Shown: positions 7,353 to 15,294 of the stretch, piece after piece
Layout: the number at the start of each line of letters is the position of its first letter
Numbering within the stretch: the first letter of the stretch is position 1
Origin: JBDKGD01 sp964645125
GTDB taxonomy: Bacteria; Patescibacteriota; Minisyncoccia; UBA6257; 2-01-FULL-56-20
Direction: 5' to 3'
DNA: 30,263 nt
Assembly: GCA_964645125.1 (NCBI GenBank)
Contig: CAZXZC010000006.1
Span: 1 to 30,263, forward strand
Position numbers and translations under genes: made by a program
Notes under the pieces: generated by a model
What the model was told of the DNA's origin: nothing
Seen by the model: only the letters and a program-made list of their open reading frames with translations
Databases searched by the model: none

Positions 7353-8372
7353 ATGACTCATTCAGAAGATATACAAATAAACACTAGCGCTACAACGTCA
7401 GATGAAACTGGCTCAGACAGCATGCTACGACCAAGTATATGGGATGAGTACATTGGCCAAAGAAAAATAAAAGAAAACTTACGAATTATCATAAACGCCG
7501 CCAAAAGCCGCGCAGAAAGTATGGATCATTTGTTATTTTCTGGCCCTGCTGGACTGGGTAAGACTACGCTGGCATACCTTGCTGCCAAAGAATTAGGAGC
7601 ACAGGTCAAAACCACTTCCGGCCCAGCGCTTTCAAAGGCGGGGGACATTGCGGCTATTCTCACAAACCTCGAGCAAAACGATGTGTTGTTTATCGACGAG
7701 ATTCATCGGGTAAATCGACTCATTGAAGAAGTGCTGTACCCAGCAATGGAATCGCGCAAGCTACACATTATGGTCGGTAAGGGTGCCAGCGCGCGCAGTT
7801 TGGTAATTGATTTGCCAGCCTTCACCTTAATTGGCGCCACCACCCGCGAAAACTTGCTTTCGGCACCATTGCGATCTCGGTTTGGTGCTACCTTCCGGCT
7901 CCATTTTTATGAAGTAGACGACATTCGCGCCATTATGAGTCGCTCAGCAGAAATTCTTGGCACTACCATTCAACCCGATGCTGTTGAGGTTCTTGCGCGC
8001 GCTGCTCGTGCCACGCCACGTATCGCAAACAGACTCTTGAAGCGTGCCCGTGATTTTGCTCAGGTTGAGGGTAAAAAAGAAATCGATAGGCAGTCAGCCC
8101 AAAAAACACTTGAGCTTCTCGATGTTGACGCCAAGGGCCTTGAACCTCAAGACAGAAAGCTCTTAGATGTGATTATTAATAAATTTCGCGGCGGCCCAGT
8201 GGGCTTAGGCACACTCGCTGCTGCCTTAAATGAAGAAAGAGGAGTAATAGAAGATATTTATGAGCCATACCTCATGACGCTTGGGTTTATCCAGCGCACC
8301 CCAGGCGGCCGCATTGCATTGGAGCCTGCCTATGAGCACATGGAGCAAGTAAAAAAGAACGTATTGTTTTAA
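7353..8372 (+). CDS. ruvB: Holliday junction branch migration DNA helicase RuvB
   Basis: AAA+ motor (339 aa) that drives branch migration with RuvA. The first 22 residues (MTHSEDIQINTSATTSDETG...) are a poorly conserved leader before LRPSIWDEYIGQ. Visible motifs: Walker A GPAGLGKT (64-71), Walker B LFIDEIH (113-118), sensor 1 GATTRE (161-166) and the arginine finger in LRSRFG (173-178). The C-terminal winged-helix DNA-binding domain ends LGFIQRTPGGRIA. The length is normal for the family and no key residue is missing. It stands alone here rather than next to ruvA, which is 9 kb away on the same strand. No Shine-Dalgarno is visible. Confidence 0.96.
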   Translation: MTHSEDIQINTSATTSDETGSDSMLRPSIWDEYIGQRKIKENLRIIINAAKSRAESMDHLLFSGPAGLGKTTLAYLAAKELGAQVKTTSGPALSKAGDIAAILTNLEQNDVLFIDEIHRVNRLIEEVLYPAMESRKLHIMVGKGASARSLVIDLPAFTLIGATTRENLLSAPLRSRFGATFRLHFYEVDDIRAIMSRSAEILGTTIQPDAVEVLARAARATPRIANRLLKRARDFAQVEGKKEIDRQSAQKTLELLDVDAKGLEPQDRKLLDVIINKFRGGPVGLGTLAAALNEERGVIEDIYEPYLMTLGFIQRTPGGRIALEPAYEHMEQVKKNVLF

Positions 8373-8380
8373 AAAGAAAT

Positions 8381-8408
8381 CCCCCCCCACGAAATCCGCG
8401 GGAGGGGG
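8381..8408 (-). terminator. Terminator of the minus-strand Cys-rich gene
   Basis: On the minus strand CCCC(T)CCCGCG / CGTGGGGGGG around a 5-nt loop, followed by ATTTCTTTTT. The inner helix has a G.U pair on the minus-strand RNA but an A x C mismatch on the plus strand, so it fits the minus gene better than ruvB. Confidence 0.65.
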
Positions 8409-8431
8409 TAGGTAAACCAACTTTTAATGTA

Positions 8432-8800
8432 TTAATTAAAGGGGGCATTGGCAGGAAGGGGATTCGCCTGCGCAAACGGATTTAAATAATCATCCGCATC
8501 AACAGTAGTAAGAAAATTGAAACTCCCTTCCGTCTCTGCCCGTTGCAATAACGTGGTAGCGCAAGCCACTGCAGATTCTTCATCTGGGAAAAGGAAAAAT
8601 TTCATCCGCCCCTGGCCACAGCAGAAGTAATCTTCATCCCTTGGTATCCATACCCCCTGAGTACTTTTTAGGTATAGCATCCAAGATCCTTCCAAAAAAA
8701 TCTTGCGACAATCCCTGCAGCCACAAGTAAATGGTGTTGGTGCCAACAAAACCACAACAACCTCAATCTTGGTTCTACCATCATCGCGAAACTCTTTCAT
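8432..8800 (-). CDS. Small Cys-rich hypothetical protein (122 aa)
   Basis: Family not recognised. It begins MKEFRDDGRTKIEVVVVLLAP, a predicted beta strand, then carries TCGCRDCRK and YFCCGQGR, giving a CxCxxC plus CC pattern about 30 residues apart that could bind zinc. Farther on, FFLFPDEESAVACATTLLQ suggests a strand-helix unit, and the end is Asn/Pro/Ala rich. The start at ATG 8800 is set by GGAGG (8814-8810) with a 9-nt spacer; the open frame to 8956 would pass this site. It is flanked by plus-strand core genes and has its own terminator, so it looks like an inserted single-gene unit. The function is unknown. Confidence 0.7.
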   Translation of the reverse strand: MKEFRDDGRTKIEVVVVLLAPTPFTCGCRDCRKIFLEGSWMLYLKSTQGVWIPRDEDYFCCGQGRMKFFLFPDEESAVACATTLLQRAETEGSFNFLTTVDADDYLNPFAQANPLPANAPFN

Positions 8801-8878
8801 AGAAATTAACCTCCGATCAGTTGGGTAAAGTGTGAATGAACCAGGCAAGAGAGTATCATAAAATAGAATAAAATCAAT

Positions 8879-9436
8879 ATGATAGTCATAAACGAAATAC
8901 TGCCAAACCCCACCGGCAAAGATACCGGAAATGAATGGATCGAACTGTATAACCAAGAGCTTACACCCATCAACATAGTCGGATGGTATCTAAAAACAGC
9001 AAATGGTAAAAAAACATATCTCCACGAAACACTCGGCGGCGGTGCATACAAAACACTCAGTCAAAAACAATATAAATTTACATTACGAAACACTGGTGAG
9101 TACGTTTCTCTGTATGACGCCAATGGACGGTTGCAAGATAGGGTGCAGATGATAGCACAGGCTCCAGAACAAAAAAGTTTTAGTCGCACACCAGATAATA
9201 TGTTTGTATTCACTACCCCCACACCCGGGGCAAAAAACAACCTGCAAGCATTGGCGGATGCTAAAAATATCAATCTACCCTACGGCACACAATTAAATGC
9301 CAGTATAACCGCTACCAATACAACAGTACTCGCACTTGCAACAGCCATTGCTGTAGCGTGCGCAGTAGTGTATATAGTAAGGGTTTATGATATACCAAAT
9401 CCGCTCGCTCAAAGACACGAAAGCCAAGGCAGCTGA
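8879..9436 (+). CDS. Lamin-tail-domain protein with C-terminal membrane anchor
   Basis: 185 aa. The lamin-tail domain (LTD, Ig-like beta fold) starts at residue 1: MIVINEILPNPTGKD, NEWIELYNQ, IVGWYLK, then FTLRNTGEYVSLYD and the closing SFSRTPDN, TTPTPGAKN. About residues 145-167 form one hydrophobic helix (TTVLALATAIAVACAVVYIV), followed by an 18-residue tail. Bacterial LTDs usually occur in exported proteins, yet there is no signal peptide. An in-frame stop (TAG at 8864) lies five codons before the ATG, so none is missed. Topology is therefore open: tail-anchored with the LTD inside, or N-out. The end overlaps tsaE by 50 nt. The binding target is unknown. Confidence 0.82.
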   Translation: MIVINEILPNPTGKDTGNEWIELYNQELTPINIVGWYLKTANGKKTYLHETLGGGAYKTLSQKQYKFTLRNTGEYVSLYDANGRLQDRVQMIAQAPEQKSFSRTPDNMFVFTTPTPGAKNNLQALADAKNINLPYGTQLNASITATNTTVLALATAIAVACAVVYIVRVYDIPNPLAQRHESQGS

Positions 9437-9842
9437 TATTGCAGCACACTATAGAAAAGCAATGACTACCAAGGGTGCAAAAACCTCGCGCGTACTTGCA
9501 CTCTCTGGTGAGCTCGGGGCGGGTAAAACAACGTTTACAAAAGCGTTATTAAAGTATCTGGGAGTACGCCAGACAGTCACCAGTCCTACATTCACGCTCG
9601 TAAATCACTACACCTCAAAAAGCGGGCCATTTGAAAATATCTATCACCTTGACTGGTATCGACTAAAAAAGAAGGAAGATTTAAAAAACATCGGCTGGTA
9701 CAACATGCTAAAGCAAAAAAACACCCTCATTATTATTGAGTGGCCCGAGAACATATCAAGCGCATTGCCAAAAAACATAAAAAGAATGCACTTTACTCAT
9801 GCAAAAAACAAAAATGAGCGTATGATAAAGGTATGGGGGTAG
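9387..9842 (+). CDS. tsaE: tRNA threonylcarbamoyladenosine biosynthesis ATPase TsaE
   Basis: Cytosolic P-loop protein (151 aa) that works with TsaB and TsaD to make the t6A37 modification of tRNAs reading ANN codons. It shows Walker A SGELGAGKTTF (about 40-50), the family motif TSPTFTLVNHY (about 66-76), HLDWYRL and IIIEWPENI. The ATG at 9387 lies within the end of the lamin-tail gene. TATAGT at 9373-9378 ends 8 nt before it and could give tsaE its own nearly leaderless transcript. It overlaps polA by 10 nt and likely shares a transcript with it. tsaB and tsaD are not in the window. Confidence 0.93.
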   Translation: MIYQIRSLKDTKAKAADIAAHYRKAMTTKGAKTSRVLALSGELGAGKTTFTKALLKYLGVRQTVTSPTFTLVNHYTSKSGPFENIYHLDWYRLKKKEDLKNIGWYNMLKQKNTLIIIEWPENISSALPKNIKRMHFTHAKNKNERMIKVWG

Positions 9843-12433
9843 AACTAAACAAAAAAGACACCCACACGCAAACGCTACTACTTATCGACGCCAATTCATT
9901 AGTGCATCGATGTTTTCATGCAATTCCGCCATTAAATGCCCCAGACGGAACGCCAAGTAACGCTTTATATGGGTTAGCAAACATCCTCTATCGATTATTT
10001 GAAACAATTCGTCCTGACTATGCCGCTGCTGCATTTGACCGACCAGAGCCAACATTCCGTAAAAAACAATACGACGCTTACAAAGCTCATCGTCCGGCGA
10101 CCCCAAGCGACCTGATTGTACAACTTGAGGAGGCAAAAAACCTATGCCGCGCCTTTGGGGTGTACCCGTTTGAAAAGCCAGGGTTCGAAGCTGATGATAT
10201 TATCGCGACACTCGCGACCGTAACAGCCAAAACACAAAAAAATGTGCGCACTGTTGTGTTTACTGGCGACCTCGACGCCGTGCAGCTCGTACAAGACGAT
10301 GCAATTTCGGTGTGTACTTTCAAAAAAGGAATTTCCGAAACTATTACCTACGATGAAAAAGCAGTACGCGATCGTTACGGCATACCACCAACACGCATTA
10401 TTGATTACAAAGCCTTTGTGGGCGACACCTCCGATAATATTCCCGGTGTTCCTGGTATTGGTCCCAAAACCGCAACCACCTTAATTCAAGCCTACGGAAC
10501 AGCCGAAGACATTTTGGGCGCTGCACGCGCGAAAAATGCAGGAATCAGCGCGGCACTACAAGAAAAAATAGTGAATAATGCCCACCAACTCATGCGCGCA
10601 AAAGAACTCGTCACCGCCAAGCGCGATGTTGAAATAGATACAGACCTCCAAAAACTCCAGACGCACCAGGCAGTGGCTCCGGAAGCAGTTGAATACTGCA
10701 AAAAGTTTGGCTTTGAAAGTTTGTTGGTTCGGATGCATAAAAAACAAACTACAACCGAATTAAAAAAAGAAACAGTCAAAAAAACGAGCACCACCAGCCC
10801 CGAAAGCACAAAAGAAACTCGCACACCAAAAACAAAACAGTCGTCGCTATTTGCAAATGCCCGGCACTCAACACCACTAACTATCTCCGCAGGTACCGTA
10901 CTTACCGACACTAACCCAGACCCAAAGCAAATAGAAGGGGATACGAACACAAAAATTGGATTTGATATAAAAACCACAGTAAAAAATATCTGGAGCGCTG
11001 GCACTCAAATAGCCGGCCCATACTACGACCTCGGCATTGCGTTTTGGTTATTAAACCCAGATGCCAAAGATCTTTCTCCGCAAACATGCGCGCAAAAATT
11101 CTTGAAATCAAATTGGCACAATGAAGCAGAAGATTACGAAAAAGCGCACGCTTTCACAGAAGAGCAGTTTAAAAAACTTGATCTCGAACATGTTTTTAAG
11201 GACATCGAAATGAAGGTGCTACCCGTGTTGGCACAGATGGAAACATGGGGTATTGCCGTATCGAAACAAAAACTTCAAACACTCGAGCAAGAAATAGAAA
11301 AAGAATTACGAGTCACCGAAAAAAATATCTATAAACATGCGGGTGAGGAGTTTAATATAAACTCACCGCAGCAGTTGAGTGGGGTATTATTCCAAAAACT
11401 TAGAATACAGACTAAAAAAACAAGCAAAAACAAGCAAGGGAATCTCTCTACCGACGCTGCCCATCTGGAAGAAATACAAGATCAGCATCCTATTGTAGCC
11501 GAGATTTTAAGATACCGAGAAGATTTTAAAATCCAGTCCACGTACGTGCGAGCATTGCAAGGATTAATTGATAATGCAGGGCGCATTCACACACAATATT
11601 TCCAAATTGGCACAGGGACTGGTCGGTTGAGTTCAAAAGATCCAAATCTCCAAAATATTCCCCAGGAATCAAAATGGTCGCGAGCCTTACGTCATGCATT
11701 TGTAGCAGAAAAAGGTAAAACGCTTGTTTCGCTCGACTACACTCAGTTGGAACTGCGCATTCTGGCAGCTGTTACCAAAGACCCGCAGCTTCTGGAGGCA
11801 TTTGCGCAAAATCAGGACATTCACACACGAACCGCTCAGGCGGTGTTGGGTATACCAGCAGACAAAATAACAAAAGAAGACCGTCGTATCGCCAAAACAT
11901 TAAACTTCGGCCTTATTTATGGCATGGGGCCAACCGCCTTTGCCAAAGCAACTGGTTTTTCCCGCACTCAAGCGCAAGAATTTATTGCTAAATATTTTGC
12001 CCAGTTTCCAACCGTCAAACAATGGCAGCAAGAACTACTTAGAGGTGTCCGTGCCACCGGCTACGCAGTAACGCTTACGGGTCGTCGCCGCAGTTTTCCG
12101 GGTATTTCCTCCGGAATGCCGCAGTTTGTCGCTGCCGCGGAGCGCGCCGCGTTAAATTTCCCATTGCAAGGCTTGGGTGCTGATATTTTAAAAACAGCCA
12201 TGATACAAGTGGCGCGTGTTTTGCAAGAAAAAAACTGGTGGGGGATTCGTGCGAAAATGTTATTAACAATTCACGATGAATTGTTGCTCGAAGTTGCCGA
12301 TGATATGATTGAAGAGGTAGCGCGTGTCGTGCGCGAGAACATGCAGGATGTCATGCCGCAACTTCCTGTTGCATTAACCGTAGATGTTTCCACGGGTAAG
12401 AATTGGGGCGACATGGAGAAGATGAAACTATAA
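9833..12433 (+). CDS. polA: DNA polymerase I
   Basis: 866 aa, used in Okazaki-fragment maturation and repair synthesis. The N-terminal 5'-3' flap exonuclease domain starts LLLIDANSLVHR and contains AAFDRPEPTFRK, GFEADDIIAT and PGVPGIGPKTA. A Lys/Thr/Ser-rich linker (about residues 303-345) follows. The 3'-5' exonuclease region is reduced: no DxE motif I is seen, only a vestigial GFDIKTTVKN...YDLGIAFWLLNP, so proofreading is probably lost. The polymerase domain is complete, with motif A SLDYTQLELR (Asp about 635), motif B RRIAKTLNFGLIYG and motif C TIHDELLLEV (Asp about 815). The ATG overlaps tsaE by 10 nt and the stop abuts the histidine kinase ATG, so translation of the three is probably coupled. 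Confidence 0.95.
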   Translation: MGVELNKKDTHTQTLLLIDANSLVHRCFHAIPPLNAPDGTPSNALYGLANILYRLFETIRPDYAAAAFDRPEPTFRKKQYDAYKAHRPATPSDLIVQLEEAKNLCRAFGVYPFEKPGFEADDIIATLATVTAKTQKNVRTVVFTGDLDAVQLVQDDAISVCTFKKGISETITYDEKAVRDRYGIPPTRIIDYKAFVGDTSDNIPGVPGIGPKTATTLIQAYGTAEDILGAARAKNAGISAALQEKIVNNAHQLMRAKELVTAKRDVEIDTDLQKLQTHQAVAPEAVEYCKKFGFESLLVRMHKKQTTTELKKETVKKTSTTSPESTKETRTPKTKQSSLFANARHSTPLTISAGTVLTDTNPDPKQIEGDTNTKIGFDIKTTVKNIWSAGTQIAGPYYDLGIAFWLLNPDAKDLSPQTCAQKFLKSNWHNEAEDYEKAHAFTEEQFKKLDLEHVFKDIEMKVLPVLAQMETWGIAVSKQKLQTLEQEIEKELRVTEKNIYKHAGEEFNINSPQQLSGVLFQKLRIQTKKTSKNKQGNLSTDAAHLEEIQDQHPIVAEILRYREDFKIQSTYVRALQGLIDNAGRIHTQYFQIGTGTGRLSSKDPNLQNIPQESKWSRALRHAFVAEKGKTLVSLDYTQLELRILAAVTKDPQLLEAFAQNQDIHTRTAQAVLGIPADKITKEDRRIAKTLNFGLIYGMGPTAFAKATGFSRTQAQEFIAKYFAQFPTVKQWQQELLRGVRATGYAVTLTGRRRSFPGISSGMPQFVAAAERAALNFPLQGLGADILKTAMIQVARVLQEKNWWGIRAKMLLTIHDELLLEVADDMIEEVARVVRENMQDVMPQLPVALTVDVSTGKNWGDMEKMKL

Positions 12434-13762
12434 ATGTCATTGTTAAATAAAATACAAAAAATACTCACACTCCCACAGATGCACATTTTCTGGTCTGTGG
12501 TGCCAATGCTCACTATTGTAGCGGTGTTGCAGTACATATTTATCTCCGGTATCCCACTCGCAGTGGGGCTTATGCTTCTTGGTATAACCGCAACGCTCGT
12601 GTTTGTGTTTTGTTATCAGGCAGCAGTAGTCGGTTATACTGCGTCCATTGAAAAAAGCGAACTCAAGGGTGTGATGGGAGGACTGGAGGATGCGCTGATT
12701 GTGTATGACCCCAACTTTACTATCCTCTTTTTTAACGCCGCCGCGACAAAATTATTCAACTTAAAAGCCCAAGACATTCAAGGGCACACCATAACCCCCA
12801 AAAGCGCCGCGGAAGCACCATTAACGTTATTGACCCAAGTTATCTACCCATCACTTGCCCCAGGCATGGTAAACCGCAGCCCGGCCGGGGTCTATCCCCA
12901 AACAGTAGACATCTCATTTACTGACCCATTGCTCGAGCTACGCATTACGACTAGTAAAGTGCTTGATGAGCAGGGAAACGTATTGGGGTTTGTAAAATTA
13001 GTACGCGATCGCACGCGGGAACTATCCGTTATTAAATCAAAAAATGAATTTATCACTACCGCATCACACCAGTTGCGAACCCCTCTAACCGAAATTAGCT
13101 GGGCCGCTGAAGCCTTAGCTGGCGAAAAAGAGGGGATGACTGATACCGCCAAAACTATCATTGAGAATTTACGAAACTCAAGCCGAGAGCTCATCGCCAT
13201 TACTGAAGACCTATTGAACATTGCCAAACTTGAAGAAGGTCACTTTGGCTACACCTTCCAACAAACAGACCTCATTGCATTTTTGACACAAATCTTAACC
13301 GATATTCATCCACTTATTCAAAAAGCAGGTTTGAAGTTGTATTTTGATAAACCACAAGAAGGAGCTGGTTCTGTGACAATCGACCCACAAAAACTTGCCC
13401 TTGCCATTAACAACCTCCTTGAAAACGCTATTCGGTACAACACTAAAGACGGCCAGATAACCGTAAAGGTAGAGAAGATTGAAAACATGCCGTATGTAAA
13501 AGTGTCAGTGAAAGACACGGGTATCGGCATTCCCCAGCAAGAACTAGAAAAACTTTTCACCAAGTTTTTCCGCGCCGAGAATGCTGTGCGGTTTGAAACC
13601 AAAGGCTCCGGATTGGGCTTATATATAGTAAAAAACATCATCCGCGGTCACGGGGGAGATGTAGCAGTATCATCAGAGGTCAATCGCGGCACCATTATTT
13701 CCTTCACGCTTCCAACTGACCCATCGCTTGTTCCCCAACGCGAAGTCGCAATGGAGTTGTGA
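12434..13762 (+). CDS. Membrane sensor histidine kinase with PAS domain (orphan)
   Basis: 442 aa. Two membrane helices (about residues 18-38 and 42-66) are joined by a very short outside loop, so there is no extracellular sensor. A cytoplasmic PAS domain (about 78-195) holds GGLEDALIVYDPNFTILFFNAAA. HisKA has the phosphorylated His212 in ASHQLRTPLTEISW. The ATPase domain has the N box NNLLENAIRYN, G1 DTGIGIP, F box FTKFFRAE and G2 GSGLGLYIVKNI. All catalytic boxes are intact. The ATG follows the polA stop with no gap. No response regulator lies beside it, so its partner must be encoded elsewhere. The signal may be membrane state or a PAS ligand; neither can be told from sequence. Confidence 0.93.
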   Translation: MSLLNKIQKILTLPQMHIFWSVVPMLTIVAVLQYIFISGIPLAVGLMLLGITATLVFVFCYQAAVVGYTASIEKSELKGVMGGLEDALIVYDPNFTILFFNAAATKLFNLKAQDIQGHTITPKSAAEAPLTLLTQVIYPSLAPGMVNRSPAGVYPQTVDISFTDPLLELRITTSKVLDEQGNVLGFVKLVRDRTRELSVIKSKNEFITTASHQLRTPLTEISWAAEALAGEKEGMTDTAKTIIENLRNSSRELIAITEDLLNIAKLEEGHFGYTFQQTDLIAFLTQILTDIHPLIQKAGLKLYFDKPQEGAGSVTIDPQKLALAINNLLENAIRYNTKDGQITVKVEKIENMPYVKVSVKDTGIGIPQQELEKLFTKFFRAENAVRFETKGSGLGLYIVKNIIRGHGGDVAVSSEVNRGTIISFTLPTDPSLVPQREVAMEL

Positions 13763-13770
13763 TATTTAAT

Positions 13771-13947
13771 TTAGCAATCAGCAGATCTGGTGAATGTCTG
13801 CACTGTTCCATTGCTAGTAGAACTGGGACTGGTGACATGCGAATTGTATTGAGGAGGTTTTTGTACTTCGTGGTTGACACCTTCCTTGTCAGAAAAAAGA
13901 GGGGTAGTAATGAATAAAATAAAAAATAGAGAAAATATTTTTTGCAT
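13771..13947 (-). CDS. Possible small secreted peptide (58 aa), doubtful
   Basis: The stretch 13763-14039 has no secure gene. The best candidate is a minus-strand frame starting MQKIFSLFFILFITTPLFSDKEG, which has the shape of a signal peptide. It continues into a polar Ser/Thr/Asn-rich tail ending SADC. There is no Shine-Dalgarno, no clear promoter and no terminator, and AT-rich DNA often yields such hydrophobic frames by chance. No homology recognised. Confidence 0.2.
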   Translation of the reverse strand: MQKIFSLFFILFITTPLFSDKEGVNHEVQKPPQYNSHVTSPSSTSNGTVQTFTRSADC

Positions 13948-14039
13948 ATATAAAGTAAATAATTCTGACCTTTCAAAGAAAGAGTAAGGTTGGTGGATAC
14001 AAGAAGTCAAAAAAAGCGTGGTATATTTTTTGCCACTAG

Positions 14040-14143
14040 AAGATTTACGTTTTGCGTTCCACGCTTTACGATGTAATTCATGCCTGAACTCCCAGAAGTC
14101 GAAACTGTTGTGCGAGATCTGCAACAGAAAATAGTTGGCAAAA
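14040..14143 (+). repeat. Left copy of the mutM promoter and 5' end (direct repeat, 104 bp)
   Basis: Matches 15191-15294 at 101 of 104 positions, offset 1151. It contains the upstream sequence (about 40 nt) and the mutM ATG at 14080 with codons 1-21. The three mismatches lie in adjacent codons (GATCTG against GACTTA) and are all synonymous (Asp-Leu). After the repeat ends the frame runs nine unrelated codons to TAA, so this is a truncated mutM start of 30 codons (14080-14172). It borders the cargo-gene pair on its left. Confidence 0.95.
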
Positions 14144-14144
14144 A

Positions 14145-14471
14145 CTATTTCTCATCCCGAATTAACCAATAACCTAACTCTGATTCTCCCGCCGGCTCTA
14201 AACAATCTTTTTTAACGCGACGATGCTCGATATTTATCGGATTACTTAAATCAGATATATGAAAAATCTCAGAAGAAGGATCGTTGATCGTCAAACCCAA
14301 AGCATACCAATTCCCAAACATTTCAAAATTAGTAAAAACCTCAAATAAAACGCCTTCTTGTGATAATGTAGCGACAGCTTGGTCACGCAAGTCAATTTGG
14401 AGTCGGTGACACCAGGTCTTCCAATCGTCCAATTTATCTTTTTTAATTTTATATAGTTTGCCTATGTTCAT
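14145..14471 (-). CDS. Small protein resembling DUF6176 (cargo gene 2)
   Basis: 108 aa. It begins MNIGKLYKIKKDKLDDWKTWC and continues LRDQAVATLSQEGVLFEVF and NWYALGLTI, then ends in RRVKKDCLEPAGESELGYWL. This order (short strand, Lys-rich helix with Trp, TLxxEGV, central strand, CLEP near the end) resembles the DUF6176 family of small soluble proteins, likely of dimeric alpha-beta barrel type. The assignment is from memory of the family pattern. No biochemical role is established. It lies 49 nt downstream of cargo gene 1 on the same strand and probably shares its transcript. Its stop codon (14145-14147) begins 2 nt beyond the end of the left mutM repeat, so the gene reaches almost exactly to the junction yet looks complete. 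No terminator is visible after it. Confidence 0.75.
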   Translation of the reverse strand: MNIGKLYKIKKDKLDDWKTWCHRLQIDLRDQAVATLSQEGVLFEVFTNFEMFGNWYALGLTINDPSSEIFHISDLSNPINIEHRRVKKDCLEPAGESELGYWLIRDEK

Positions 14472-14520
14472 AAGTAAATAGAAAGGGTCAGGGATTTTTC
14501 ATTCCCCAACCCAGAAAAGA

Positions 14521-15063
14521 TTATGCTGCCAAAGCAGCTTTTTCGAATAAAGCGCAAGCGCGAATGGCAGCATTTTCGACTTCGTAGTGTTTGCAAACCA
14601 AATCAACGTCAGCAACTTTGGCCGGATAGAATTTATCGTTGATGTAGGAGAACATCTCACGATAGACCCGACTTGTATGTTGGTATAGACGACCAACTCG
14701 TGAAACTTCATCAACCTGTTCGTGATCGAGTGGGCTGTGATGAATGTACTGCCCAAAAACATCATCGCAGAAAGATACATATTTCCGAGTGTCGATAATG
14801 TGGGCATGCCAAAAATCATCGATAGCTGATGAAACAGCATGTTCATTAAGAGGGTCAAGTAGGGCAACGCAGTAGTACTGCTTGAGAGCCAATACCCCCT
14901 CCTCCAAAAACTCAGGAAAGACCAATATGCCCCTTTGTTGCAAGGTCTTTTGAGTTCTAGTTTTGACATTTTCAAAATCCTCCGCATCAATCAAGTTAAC
15001 CTTGTTTTGATGGAGGGGATTAAGAGAAAAACGGACAGTTGACAAAAGTGTTCTATGCGACAT
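14521..15063 (-). CDS. Protein resembling the N-terminal region of glycine-rich-domain (GRDP/DUF1399-like) proteins (cargo gene 1)
   Basis: 180 aa. The central part IDDFWHAHIIDTRKYVSFCDDVFGQYIHHSPL matches the WHxHIxxTxxYxxFC...G..HH pattern of GRDP-like (DUF1399-type) proteins. Its His and Cys residues could bind metal, though no activity is established for bacterial members. The N-terminal stretch (RFSLNPLHQNKVNLIDAEDF) and the helical C-terminus are not recognised. The start at ATG 15063 is fixed by GGAGG (15074-15070) with a 6-nt spacer; the frame to 15111 would pass it. A TATACT (minus strand, 15161-15156) near the right edge of the inserted segment may drive both cargo genes. The two genes sit between direct repeats of the mutM 5' end. 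Confidence 0.72.
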   Translation of the reverse strand: MSHRTLLSTVRFSLNPLHQNKVNLIDAEDFENVKTRTQKTLQQRGILVFPEFLEEGVLALKQYYCVALLDPLNEHAVSSAIDDFWHAHIIDTRKYVSFCDDVFGQYIHHSPLDHEQVDEVSRVGRLYQHTSRVYREMFSYINDKFYPAKVADVDLVCKHYEVENAAIRACALFEKAALAA

Positions 15064-15190
15064 AGAAAACCTCCAAAGAAGGAATTTGCCAGACAAGCCT
15101 GGACAATGCACAAAGTGCTAACTTATTAGAAAGAATATTTAAGAAAAAAGCAAGAAGTATAGATTAAAAGATGTCCATTTCAGGCTATTT

Positions 15191-15294
15191 AAGATTTACG
15201 TTTTGCGTTCCACGCTTTACGATGTAATTCATGCCTGAACTCCCAGAAGTCGAAACTGTTGTGCGAGACTTACAACAGAAAATAGTTGGCAAAA
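15191..15294 (+). repeat. Right copy of the mutM promoter and 5' end (direct repeat, functional)
   Basis: Pairs with 14040-14143. This copy is continuous with the complete mutM gene and supplies its present promoter region and start codon. A possible -10 (TACGAT) ends 7 nt before ATG 15231. The sequence CTATTT lies just inside both junctions (14145-14150 and 15185-15190). Confidence 0.95.

Noticed and set aside
7098..7361. 87-aa minus-strand frame upstream of ruvB
   Set aside because: Hydrophobic frame by composition, antisense to the promoter and the candidate RNA, with no ribosome site.
13704..13976. 90-aa minus-strand frame overlapping the histidine kinase end
   Set aside because: Overlaps a secure gene antisense; the other minus frame (13771-13947) is the less bad candidate.
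14040..15294. Insertion sequence or transposon at mutM
   Set aside because: No transposase and no terminal inverted repeats; direct repeats of 104 bp are far longer than IS target duplications.
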